From: Tausonia pullulans
Taxonomy: Eukaryota > Basidiomycota > Tremellomycetes > Cystofilobasidiales > Mrakiaceae
Length of the DNA: 64,000 nucleotides
Direction of reading: 5' to 3'
Assembly (NCBI GenBank): GCA_951802195.1
Contig: OX637621.1
Span: 992,001-1,056,000 of the forward strand
Shown in pieces: positions 33,299 through 43,939 of this stretch (position 1 is its first letter; each line of letters starts with the position of its first letter). The notes under the pieces are model-generated. The model saw nothing but the letters and a program-made list of their open reading frames with translations, was not told the DNA's origin and did not search any database. The position numbers were made by a program, and so were the translations under genes.

Positions 33299-33474
33299 TG
33301 TTGGAAGGAGCGATTCACGGAGACCTATAATCTAGTAGTTTTCATCCCTTGTCCTCCCTTTGTATTACTTTTTACGCCACTAGGTTAACCTTATATGAGC
33401 GGGTAGAGTCGAGTGGGTATATGAAACAAGCTTGCAACCACATTGGACTCCAGGGCGAACATAGACCTTCAACA
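33299..33474 (+). repeat. Right LTR of the copia element
   Basis: 176 bp, identical to the left LTR. A purine-rich tract (GAGTGGGAG) precedes it, and GACCT follows as the target duplication. Confidence 0.95.
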
Positions 33475-35939
33475 GACCTTTGGGCAAAACCTAACATGCT
33501 GTGAGTACTGACAGTCGGCTGTACGGAATGTCCGCGAGTGTTTTTGGTGATCCCATCTCTTCCCTCTTCCTCACCTCCCTCTTTTCCCACCGTTTGTTGT
33601 ATTCTCCTCCCCTCCCCCTTTCTCCTTGGCTAGATTATCCCTCATCTTCCTTTCTCTCGCTGTCTCTCAAGGTAACGTCGCCCTCCACACTGGATTCACG
33701 ACATAGATACCACAGAGTTAACTAAGGATTGGAGGTCCAATTTCATCAAAATGTTATCGAGTGAACCTTGATGTGTCACAAAGTCGTCGAAGATGCGCTT
33801 AATCTTGAGCAGTCTGGGCTTCCACCACGGCGCTCGTCTTCGCTCCTGCGTTGAGTGGGCCGCCCTCCTGCGCGGCAACGCTTTTTCAGCCGGTCGCGGA
33901 GTGCTCCCGCCACACCCTCCTTTTCAACATTATTGTCTCCATCCAGATCTACCCCCTCGCCAGGAGCAGGATTTATATCTATGCGGATGCATTCGGAGTG
34001 GTCAAAGACGGAGAGATTGCTGAGGTTGCTCGGGCGAGTCGGAGGACACCAGGCGGGCCATGAGGCCCTTTGAGGGGTCACGCAAAGGCAATGGGAGAGA
34101 GGTCGTAGGGAGGTTGGGGAGATGACCCAGGTCTCTGGTTGGTTTGGTGGTTGCAATGGTGCCAGTGCTGGGTGTCTGAGTCGTGGTGGCGGTGGTAGTG
34201 ATCAAAGGGATACGGGCGCGTGGCGTTTTCCCTTTGTCCTCCTCCTTCCAACTCTCCTCTCTCTCTTGCTCTCTCACATTCCCTTCATCATCCCTTACTG
34301 TCTTTCTTTCCCCTCCCACCCTTCTCCACCTATTTTGTCATTGCTTGGCTCTTCTCAATCTAATACTTATATCACAAGCGCTCCTCCCTTCCCCTCTCCT
34401 CCCAACCCCTTGACCATGCGATCGAAGAGCATAGAAAAATAACTATGACATGCGGAGACCAGGAAATAAGACGGAATGCTTATTACTAGCGCAGCCTTCA
34501 GCCTCATCCCGTTAATAGATGGAACGAGGGAGGGCCCCTTATCAACTTTTTGTGCCCACCCGCTTTCAATTTCAGGGACGATCATTAGGAAGGGCAGTAG
34601 ACCTAGACTTCGATTTCCCCGACGGACGGCGTTTTCCGTCAGCGTCCAAAAAGAAGGTTGTCTTTGAGTTGAGCTCGCTCGGAACAACAGAAGGGTCGGT
34701 CTTTTCTCTTTGAGAGCGAACATGCGCGCCTGGCACTTTTAAAACAGGTTGTGAAGAGAAAGTTTGTTTCTACCCTTCAGCTGCCGGTTTCTCTCAGTCC
34801 TTTCATTTAATTCATTTGGAATACTCATGCTTGCCTACTCATGCCGTTCTTGCTGCTTCTCCTTGGCTCGCCTCGCAGCCCCTCATGTGAGGTCGATAGC
34901 TTGTTCGTGCGTTGCGAATAATGCAGCAGTGCCCCATCGGGCAGACCGCTCGCTCGCTCACTACACACAGTAGGAGTGGATGGCTCGACGGCACAGAGCA
35001 AAGACGTCTCCGCGCCTCTGAGGGCCGGTCCGAAGATTACGGAACCGGCGCTCCCCTCTTTGTGGCTTTAATGAGAAATGAGTGAGGCAAGATTCGCTCG
35101 CGATCCAATCCTGTTTTAATTATGTGGTGGCTGTTTGGGTATGGCTGCGGCTTGCCCTTCCTGCCTGACCTTGGCACCAAACTTCATCCTCCGCGTCTGC
35201 CCGCTCCTTCCGACGTCCTCCCGTTGCTCAATCGGTGTCCATCCTGCCTGTCTTTTGTCGACCAACACCCATACCGCCATCCCTCTCATAGTTCTTTCCT
35301 CCCAACAATCGCCCACCTCTCCCCTTTCCCTGGGATCCCCCGTCCCAGCTGACAGCACCGACCCGACCCACCACACCCTTAGCGCGACTCCGCCTGACAG
35401 CCCGCGCGCACTTAGAGGTTCCGCCTTAGTCCGTCAAACTCTCATCAAAGAGACGAACGATCAGCGCCCCTTGTCAGAGACGCCTCAGACTGCGCTTCCG
35501 CGGCGTTGCCATCTAGACCAGTAGCGCCTGCAGCCTGGAGTCTTTTATCTTTTCGCCAACCCATTTTTCCCCGATACAACCTTCTGCTTCTAGTTCCGAT
35601 CGCCACGACGACACAAACCAGTCTCCCTCTTTTTTATATCTCGCTATACGCTATACCTCGCCCACTCCCGGTTACTCTGTCCGGAAGACAGGAGCCTAAT
35701 CCACTCTAGGGCCGCGCAGAGTCTCAAGGTCAGGCCCCCCGATGCTCTCCTCATCACTTTGTTTGGTCCCGTTGTCGCGCCGCCTTCCCCTCTACTGCCC
35801 GCCCGCTTGGGCTTCTCTTTTCGCTACTGCATGCCGGCCTGTTGTTCTCGCGTCCCTGGCTCGCTTTTCTTCATGGAAAGGGGAGGTCGCTAACGCTGTC
35901 CGGGTTCTCTTACAGCTCTTTATCTAAAAGCGCACGCCC
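33475..35939. other. 2.5 kb intergenic region with no clear gene
   Basis: No recognised gene. Short protein-like readings occur on the minus strand near 33740-33810 (IKRIFDDFVTHQGSLDNILM) and 33935-34010 (ECIRIDINPAPGEGVDLDGD), and on the plus strand near 34585-34670 (AVDLDFDFPDGRRF). None can be assigned. The right part (35100-35939) is C/T-rich and probably the promoter/leader of the gene at 35940. Confidence 0.35.
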
Positions 35940-37811
35940 ATGTTCCTCCCACGAGAGACTGCGGACCTGTCGAGCCTCGACATCGCCGCTGGCGGCGCTC
36001 CCTCCCTCCTCGCCTTTCCTTCCCCTCCCCTTCCTCCCCCGTCTCCCTCTCCACCTTCCCCTCCAGCGGCGACGGTATCTGTGCTCAACATAGAGCGGCT
36101 TTCGCGAGACGCGCTCCAGACGCCCTTCATGCAGCAGGCTAGGAGACGTTCTACTGAGTTTCGCCTCCAGGTGTGTGTCTCTCCCTCCCTTTTGTGCGTC
36201 GGCTCCCGTCCGATCGATCGGAACTGACCGCTCCAGCCATTTTGACTGATCTTTTGTGTAGCCGCTTAAGCCACGCGTCATCCCTGAAACAGCAGCTGCC
36301 GTCAGCAGTAGCAATGGAGAAGATATCGATCCTGCTGCTTCTCCTCCCAAGCCACCAACCTTCATGGATCCTGGCCTCATTCGACCGTATGCTCCGCCCA
36401 AGGACTTGAAATGTAAACCCCACAGGAGGCGCCGTTCGACAAACGACATGACCCAGGTGAGGATGCCTATGCCTTTCGCTTCATTCTCATTGCAACCCTT
36501 TTCCATCGATGTCGGGAGCTCCCCTTTCTATATCTTCATCTTCCAATGAAGAAAAGTGGGAAGGAAGTGGTCCAGGAGGATTAGCGGAATCTCAGAGGCC
36601 CGCAGCGCCGACGGATGGGTGTCTGTGGCATCGTCCACCCACGACCTCCGCATGCCCGTCCCCATATGTAACAACTCCACTGACATTTCCTCCCTCAATT
36701 TCATGTGAACTAGGGAGCCAAGTCGGTCGAGGACTTCCTTTTACTCGCCTCCAAGTCTCAAGCCACTCGCCGCGGACCAAGTCCGGACTCAGCTGCGACG
36801 ATATTGCATCGACATTCAGTACCTGACATCACCCTCAGGCCACCGCCGCCCAACGATTCACCGATATACCCGCCCGGTTTTTCACCCTCTCCATCGTCCG
36901 GCTCGTCATCATCATCATCGACGTTCGCCTCTCCCGCTGCCTCGTCTATTACGTCACTCTCGACGAACCCCTCGACTTCAAGCTCATCTGGAAACATATC
37001 CCCATTGGTTCTCGCTCCCCTTGGCCCAGCTTTGCCACCAGCTCGTCTCGAGCTCGCTCTTCGTGCCCTCGCAGCTCGTGGCAGCCCCTGTCGGACGTCA
37101 GCCCAGACTCTCGCCATCCGATACGCCCACGTCCATCAGACGATCCCGAGTCTCGTCCTCCTCCGGTCGCCACCTCATCTCAATCCCGAGGAGCTCGCAG
37201 CTATCCTCTGCCTAGAACTGGACCCCTCAATGAGCACGGCTCGACCCGGCGAGGCAGAGGCCGCGACTGCTCAAGCGCTCCCTCTCGTCCGCACGGCCTG
37301 CTCCCGGCTCAACGCCCTCGATATCAAGCTCGCCTCGCAGACGGCCTTTGCCCACCTTTCCAACGTTCTCCTTCCAGCTGTCGCCTTTGACGCCCGTGCC
37401 TCGCGGCATCTCATTGAACTCGCTCTCTCAGTACTCCTCTCTGGTCTGAAGGGGGCCATCTCCGTTCGGCAGGGGACTCTGATCCTCTCGCTCGTCTGCC
37501 CAGAGGTTCCCTTCTTCTCTGACGAGGCATCTCGTCGCATCTCTGGCCCTAGCCTCGTTTCTGCATGGAGTACGGAGTCGAGCGCGTCGTCGTCGATGCA
37601 GGGCGTCGAGTTTGAGGGTGGCAGAGGAGGAGGCGCTGCGGGAGGAGGTGCAGCCAATACTTCATCCGCCGCCTCCTCCATCGGGCGCGACACCAAGACG
37701 TATATCTCCTTCCTCAAAAGGATCGGTCGCCCTGCTGGCGGGGCGCGCAGGTGGGAGCGTAAGATGTGGGTTGAAGAGTGCCTGAAGACGAGGCGGTCTG
37801 AGACGTGGTAA
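35940..37811 (+). CDS. Uncharacterised Ser/Pro-rich protein
   Basis: Not recognised. Exon 1 from the ATG at 35940 (MFLPRETADLSSLDIAAGG) has a proline-rich run and a helix (NIERLSRDALQTPFMQQARR). Exon 2 (from about 36262) reads PLKPRVIPETAA through RRRRSTNDMTQ. A possible small exon lies near 36500-36620. The last exon, 36714-37811, begins GAKSVEDFLLLASKSQATRR. It then has a Ser-rich linker and an alpha-helical region (ARLELALRALAARG through LIELALSVLLSGLKGA), a Gly-rich loop, and a basic end (SFLKRIGRPAGGARRWERKM). The helical C-terminal half could be a protein-interaction domain. No enzyme motif is seen. Confidence 0.6.
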
Positions 37812-39190
37812 TTCTGTTCCTCCTCTCTTCTCCTCATATCATAGCTAGCTAGGTATTGCCTTTTATTTTAGAGGCAGGCTCATATATTCCACAATAGTGG
37901 TCTTATTATCGCTCTCTCTTTGTCAGGGGTCCCATCCGCTCCTCCTTGTAGCGCCTCAATCCCCTCCATAGTGTGCCCGTAACATAACTCTGTCGTACAG
38001 CCACGTCAATTTTGTAGCTTTAGCTGGAGCTCTACCGCCGCCTTCAGCAGATTTGTCTCGCTTCATTGCGAAGGTTTTCCCTTCCCCCCCCCCCCCCTCC
38101 CCCGACACACACATGTGTGTGACGTTGCCTGATGTATCATCAATGGGTTTTAGGCGAAGTTGCTTACCTCCACTCTCGCGAAACTCCATCTTGCAATGAC
38201 TGAGAGGAAAAACTCATCCTCTTGCAGTGCCTTCATCTCTCTGTTTTTTTTTCTCTATTTCTCCCGTGAGGAAGTGCATGGTCGCCTGACAGCCTTGAGT
38301 GATGTCCGATTTTGGGCGAGCAATCCCAGTCTTCATATTCGCCCCGCATCACACCCGCCGGGAAAGGGAGGCGTGAACTTCAAACGCCTGACGAGCGAAT
38401 CGGCCAGTTAAATGGTCCCTCTGTCTCAATCCCGCGTGACCACGGGGCATCTCGGAGTCTCAGTCGGCATTCTGATTATGACCGCTCGACGCCACCCCGA
38501 AGGTGAGCATGCACACGTGCTACACCCTCAACGTAAGGAAGAGCGAGCGTACGGCATGCACGCACGCTCTCAAAAGGTAAATTCAGTTATCCCAGATGCT
38601 GAGGGATTGTTGTGCTTTACTCCTCTGCATATCTTTCGATGTCTGCCGTTCAACGCGCTCGTACCCCGTGCCCCTCTAGCTCACTAGTTTGGATGGCTTT
38701 GCAACGGCACCCGCGCATCTTTCGTCTTCAAACCTCGTCCGTCGTTCCGCCCTCTTGCAGAAATTCTAGTGCAGCATGCCACCGCATTACATGTCCTGTA
38801 TATCTGTCTCTCTCTTTTAAGTTTGGGAATATCACGCCACATTGGCTTGACATCAGGAGCACCTCGGCGGCTCTGCCCCTGCAGAGATGCGGTGAATCTG
38901 CCACCTTGTTCCCTCTCGCTCGTTGATGTTACATGCTTTGAATCGCTGATCTCCTTCACCTTCGTAACGGCTAGCTACCGAGGTAGACTCACTCGACGAG
39001 GATACGCTCTCTCGAATGAAGCCAAACAACGATGCTCTCGTGACCCACCCCCACCCACCCCCCACCCCCCCTTCCCCCGCCGCCAGGCGCGCTCGACCCA
39101 ATGTCGTTGGCTTAACTCGAAAGATTGAACACCGTCCACACACCCCTCCCCTCTCTCGCCCTCACTCTTCCCCCTCCCTTCTCGGAGAGC
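37812..39190. other. Intergenic region between convergent genes
   Basis: 1.4 kb between two converging genes. It contains a run of 14 C at 38084-38097 and a C-rich patch at 39039-39080. No gene seen. Confidence 0.45.
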
Positions 39191-41368
39191 TCATTCGTAC
39201 CGCTCAAACTTGGGCTTCCCGGCCTTGAAAGCCGGCTGACCCGCCGCGATCCGTACGCCCGAGACGAGGGACGACCAGTCGCGCTCGACGCCAGATGGGT
39301 CTTGCGCAAGCGCCGTCGCGCGTGCCGTCACCATGTGCTGGTGGGCGAGGTCAATGATCGGGACGGGGACGTTGTGCTCTGGAGGAAAGGCAGCTTGTAA
39401 GCATCTTTCAACGCATGAGAGGGAGCGCAGATCAACGACGCACGAGACGCGAGGTCCCGGATGTGGCTGGCGTCCTGGATGCCACCAGAGAGCTGGAAGC
39501 CGCTCTCGCTCCGGAAGTCGTTCTTGAGCATCTTCTTGCCGTACGTGAGGAAGGCCGGGACCGGGTAGAGTTCTGGGGAGGACCAAGGCAGCAGCAATAA
39601 ACTGTCAGACGCCTTGCGCTTGCTTGCAGGGCAAGGAAAGAGCAGCGTGCCGCACCTTGGATGAGCTTGTAGAGGTTGTCAGCGCCAACACCGGTGGCAT
39701 CGGCAAGCGTCATGGACCTGTACGCGGGAGTAGGATCATCAGCAGCGCCGAGACTCGAAGGCAGTGAGACGACAGACGCACTCGGCGAGGAGTTCAATGA
39801 TAGCCAGCAGCGTCGTGTTACCGACTAGCTTGAACGCGGCGGCACGTTCGACGTTACCTGCAAAACGAGGAGACGTCAAAATCAGGCCTACCACGTCAGC
39901 AAGGAGACGACAAAGACAGCCGCTCACTTCCAAGATCCAAGACCTTGCGACCGAGGGCACTATGGGCGCGTGAGTAAGGTCAGAGATGGCGCAAGTCTAC
40001 GGTATCAGAATGGCGCGAGAGACAGTCGTACGGGATGAGGAGGTCTGCATGAAAAAAGCGACGTCAGTCCAGTCAAGTTTCGGGAAAATGCGACAACAAT
40101 TTCGAGAACGGGCTCACGGGCTGCGTGCTTCTTGGCGTGGTATTCTGGTGCGAGGAATGGTAACACGATGACCACCCGATCAGTCATATGCCTGATACGA
40201 AGGTAACACCGTCACCTAATGGACTGACCCCCAGAGATAGCAAAGACCAGGTCGGCCTTAGCAGCCGCGGGGGGCTCTCCAAAGACAGGGCACGAAAGGA
40301 AGTGGCGGGACCGCTTCTCGGCGGCGATGTTCTCCATCTTGCCGGCGATCTTAGGCGAGATCTGGAATGGGAGTTGCCAGTGTCAGAACCAGGTATAGGC
40401 GATAATCCGAGGAGCGAGACTCACGGTCGAGGTGTCAATGTAGACGGTCGAGCGGCCGCGTCCCTGGGGCCTGAAAGAAGAAACAAAGCGCGCACCGCGT
40501 CGTGAACGCGTCAGCTCTCGTCGCCATTAGGCCTTACTGGTGCGGTCTCCCCATCCTTCCTCCCTCCTCGACCATGTCGCAATAGTAGATAGCAACGAAA
40601 ACTCACTTGATACCATCGCCAGCGTCCACCTGTCCCTCCTGGCCAGCAAAAAGCTCGGCGTAGACCTCCTCGACGGCAGCGTCTGAGCCCATCGACGTGA
40701 ACACGAAGTCACACTTCTCTCCAATGTCCCTCAGCCTGTCGACCAACCATGCTCGGAGTGTCAGCCGTCCTGGCTCACACATGCAATTTATGGTCACGGA
40801 AGCGAGAGAGGACCCACGACTTGGCGACGTTGACGGGCGCCGTCTTGCCGTCCTTGCCCTGGGCAGCGCGGTCGACGAACTCGTCGAGCCGGGCCTTGGA
40901 CCGATTCCAGACAACGAGGGGCGGTTTACCTTCAGCGTGAAGGTGAATGGCGAGGTTCTATGAGTGGAGCGAGCAGGAAAGGAGAAGGGAGAGGGTCAAG
41001 CATGAAGGCGGAGAGATGGTCTCGCGTCAGCTCGTTCGCTCCCTGACGACGATAATGATGATGGAGAGCGAGAGGGCGGAGAGGCAGGCAGCCGTCATCG
41101 CTCCTCTCCTCTCACTCCCCTTCTTCCTCTTCTTCCCCCTACTCACAAGAGCCATCTCGCGACCCCTATCAAGGAGATTCGGATCAGCATGATCTCAATC
41201 CAGACTCAGCAAGGCGAATGCTCCTGCTCACATGTTCCCGAGGCCGATGAAAGCGATCTTGTCGTGCCGCTCGAGCTGGGGCGACGACGGCCGGGAAAAC
41301 GGGTTCGGCTTCGTCTCGTCCGCAGGGGTAGAGGCAGCGGGAGACTCCTGAGAGGCTTGGAAAGACAT
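39191..41368 (-). CDS. 6-phosphogluconate/3-hydroxyisobutyrate dehydrogenase-like oxidoreductase
   Basis: NAD(P)-dependent beta-hydroxyacid dehydrogenase family (6PGDH/HIBADH/GLYR1 group). The N-terminus MSFQASQESPAAS leads to the Rossmann motif IAFIGLGNMGREMALNLAIH, assembled from three exons including a 19-nt microexon. Then VVWNRSKARLDEF, CDFVFTSMGSDAAVEEVY, and substrate-loop-like YIDTSTISPKIAGKM ... CPVFGEPPAAAKADLVFAISG. The helical C-terminal domain has AFKLVGNTTLLAIIELLAE, the usual helix with conserved Asn, then ADATGVGADNLYKLIQ and a C-terminal LAHQHMVTARA. Usual Gly-Gly and Lys residues of the catalytic loop are altered (PVFGEPPAA). The exact substrate cannot be told. About ten introns; the stop at 39191 gives the ending KPKFERYE. 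Confidence 0.85.
41147..41165 (-). other. 19-nt microexon in the dehydrogenase Rossmann motif
   Basis: Acceptor TAG before and donor GTGAGT after. It joins AT + GGGTCGCGAGATGGCTCTT in frame to give MGREMAL, completing the cofactor-binding GLGNMG motif. Confidence 0.75.
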
Positions 41369-41870
41369 GACTGGTCAAAGAGCGATAGAGGGAGGGGTGT
41401 ATGGGAGGAGTGTGGAGGGGAGTGCGTGGGTGATGGGCGTTGAAGGATGAGAAGGGGCGCGGCGGCAGGGAAGGTGGGGGCCAATCCCGGCGGCAAGGGT
41501 AAGGGGAGAGGAGACAGGTGCAGAGAATTACGTCGAACGTGTAGTTCACCAAGGTATCTTCTGTGAAGAAACAGAAAGCCCGATTTTAGAAAAGGTGTGG
41601 ACCGTGCAAGCTTGGCCTGCATCAAGATGTAGAAGAGCGATCCCGGAGTCGTGTATGTTACCGAGGTGAGGAGCGCGCGCACTTTGCATGCGTTCGCATA
41701 ATACAAAACAAAAAGAGAAAAAAAAAAGTCATAATAGATATCAAAGAAACAAAGATCACGCGTCATAGTCGTCAAAAGCGAGTAAAATATATCTACAAAG
41801 CAAAGGTGACAAGAGGCTCGCAGTCAATTGAACAAGCAAGCAAGCAAGTCCTCTCTCTCCACACACTCCA
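41369..41870. other. Intergenic spacer between two minus-strand genes
   Basis: Promoter and leader of the dehydrogenase gene and 3' end of the next gene. An A-rich patch lies near 41705-41735. No gene seen. Confidence 0.45.
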
Positions 41871-43630
41871 TCATGCAAAGGGTCGCGCCTCGAGTCTGAC
41901 CCTCCCTGTACCAAGCCAAACCTCCGGAACTTCCCGCTCCTCCTCAACGCCGTACTCCTCGGCCACCTCGGCACGACGCTTCCTCCGCCGAGCCTCCTCC
42001 TCCGGGTCGACGGGCATCGCGACAATCACCGTCACTTGGCATTCGGTCTCCCCTGGGACTAGGAGCTCATCAATGAGGAGAGGGGCTGGAGGGGGAGGAG
42101 GAGGGGGTCGAGGAGGACGAGAGGGCGTAGTTCGGAGGGTGGTGACTGATAGTGGAACGAACCAGAGATCAGAGAGGGACGGTATGCAGACGAGTGGAAA
42201 GGGCCAGTAAGCTCTCACGGAAGGATGGAGGAGGGTAGAAGAGCGGCGGCGGGGTTTGAGTGCGGAAGGAGGAGGGAGCTTGGCGGGGCAGGAGGAAGGC
42301 CGTCGATGATACCGGCTGTAGAGGGAGGGACAGGCCGACGATTAGCGAGAGACAATTTCGATCAAGCGACTATACCACCCACCAATATCTCGTCCCATGA
42401 CTGCGAAGGAACGCCCTCGCCTCCTCCAGAAGCCACCAACATCGCTTCCGTGAGTCCCCGATCGTGCTCGATGGACCGCGCCTTGCCCTTCTCCATCTCC
42501 ATCTCACCAGACGAGGAGTCCGACGAGCCATCAGACTCCACGAACCCCCGGCTGGTCTTCTTCCACTCCACCTTCTCGTCGCCGGTCGCCCCCCAGAGGC
42601 CGATCTCATGCATCTTGGGTCGAGGCGCAAGTCCAGTGAATTCCGCCCCTCCGCCGGCGACACCGAGCCTCTCCTGCCCACGACGCCAGGCGCTGGCCAG
42701 GGTGCCATCAGTCTGCCAACGAGCGTCACCGGCCCGGCGTTGCGCCCACTCGGGCATAGTGTCAAAGTATGAATCTTGAGGCGGAGATCAATGACAAAAA
42801 GTATCGGCGTCAGCGGAGGGATCGCCGCAGAGTACATGCGGGACAAATAGGCTTGAGGTCATCCCAGAAGTTGTGTGTCCGCGCGCCGCCGGAGGACGGC
42901 CGATGGCGTGGTTCTGTCTGAGAGAGAACGTACCGGCATAGCCCGTGGCAGCCCAGTCGCGGTGGAGGCGGCGGCGGATAAGGATGGCACGGAGGGCAAC
43001 GAAGAAGCACTGTCGCACGGGGGAGCGTGCTCATCAGCTTACTCGTCCAGTAGGAGAAAGAAAGAGGGAGGAAGGAAAGGAGCATCGGTCTCATCGGGCA
43101 TGGACGCGCTCTTCCTCGCGAAGGCCCGAGGCCAATTCAAGAATCGACCGACCGACCGCACGGAGAATCGAAGATTTAAAACTCACAATAGCGATGAGAA
43201 GGACGACGATGCAAACGAAGCTGCACGATAAGACCGCAGCGGAATCGAAAAGGGAAAGAAAGCTGTCAGCTCGTCCTGATTCTCGGCTCCCCCGCGTCTC
43301 CTCCTCTCCGCCTCTCGTGGCGCCAGACGAGGCGTACGGGCTGACGCACCAGATGAGGTAAACGCTCGGCGGCTGCGAAGACAGGTCAGATACATCGAGA
43401 GGGAAGTGGGGAGTTCAACATCGGGGCTCAGCAGCGAAGAAGAAGCGGGAAAGTGGGCTGACGCTTCCGCCGTTCAGAGCGCCTGTAGGGTAGATGCCTC
43501 CTGGGAACTGGATGCTGCTGGAGCTCGTGGGAGGCGTTGAGAAGTCCGACCCTGTAGCGGACGCCGTCGGGATCGAGGTGGCGACGGCTTGGCGTGCGAC
43601 AAGGTTCGCTGGTGGAGGGGAAGCTGGCAT
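41871..43630 (-). CDS. Single-pass membrane protein of unknown function
   Basis: Not recognised as a named family. The N-terminus MPASPPPANLVARQAVAT is Ser/Thr/Pro-rich and probably extracytoplasmic. One transmembrane segment is built from short exons near 43330, 43200 and 43000 (VYLIW, FVCIVVLLIAI, CFFVALRAILIRRRLHRDW), followed by Arg-rich residues that suggest a cytosolic C-terminus. Later parts: RPKMHEIGLWGATGDEKVEW, an acidic stretch (SDGSSDSSSGEMEMEKG), a proline run, and VTVIVAMPVDPEEEARRRKR with a coiled-coil-like end. The stop is at 41871. This layout is like fungus-specific membrane proteins of unknown role. Confidence 0.65.
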
Positions 43631-43844
43631 GGCGGCTAGGTGAGGCTGTGAGCGAGGAGGATTAGTAACGGGTGACGGTTTGAAAGAGGAAGACTCGGGC
43701 CGTGGTTCTGTTCATTGCTGCTGATCGATGGCGTCTCCCTCCACTCGACCCTCGGCGGCCACGCGCCGAATCTACATTGGGCCGATCAACCCGACGGCTT
43801 TCTCTGACGTCGCGGCCCTTCGTCGTCGACCGCCCTCCTCCTTT

Positions 43845-43900
43845 CTCTCCTCTCTCCTCTCTCCTCTCTCCTCTCTCCTCTCTCCTCTCTCCTCTCTCCT
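43845..43900 (+). repeat. (CTCTCCT)8 heptamer tandem repeat
   Basis: Eight exact copies of CTCTCCT end directly at ACAG|GT, 40 nt before the GEP4 start codon. It may be the pyrimidine tract of a leader intron. Confidence 0.95.
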
Positions 43901-43939
43901 ACAGGTCGCACGTGTCGTACCCGACCCGCCCCATCCCCT

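Larger units (their letters stand above)
28765..33474 (+). mobile_element. Ty1/copia LTR retrotransposon, whole and young
   Basis: A 4710-bp element bounded by two 176-bp direct LTRs that begin TG and end CA. The LTRs look identical base for base, and the element is flanked by a 5-bp target duplication, GACCT. One long open frame between the LTRs encodes the polyprotein. Domain order protease, integrase, reverse transcriptase, RNase H places it in Pseudoviridae/copia. It looks whole with no breaks seen, and LTR identity implies a very recent insertion. Confidence 0.95.

Noticed and set aside
43728-43845. Open frame MASPSTRPSAATRRIYIGPI as first exon of GEP4 or an RRM protein
   Set aside because: It runs into the CTCTCCT repeat. 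The family N-terminus is supplied by the ATG at 43940, so this looks like leader sequence.
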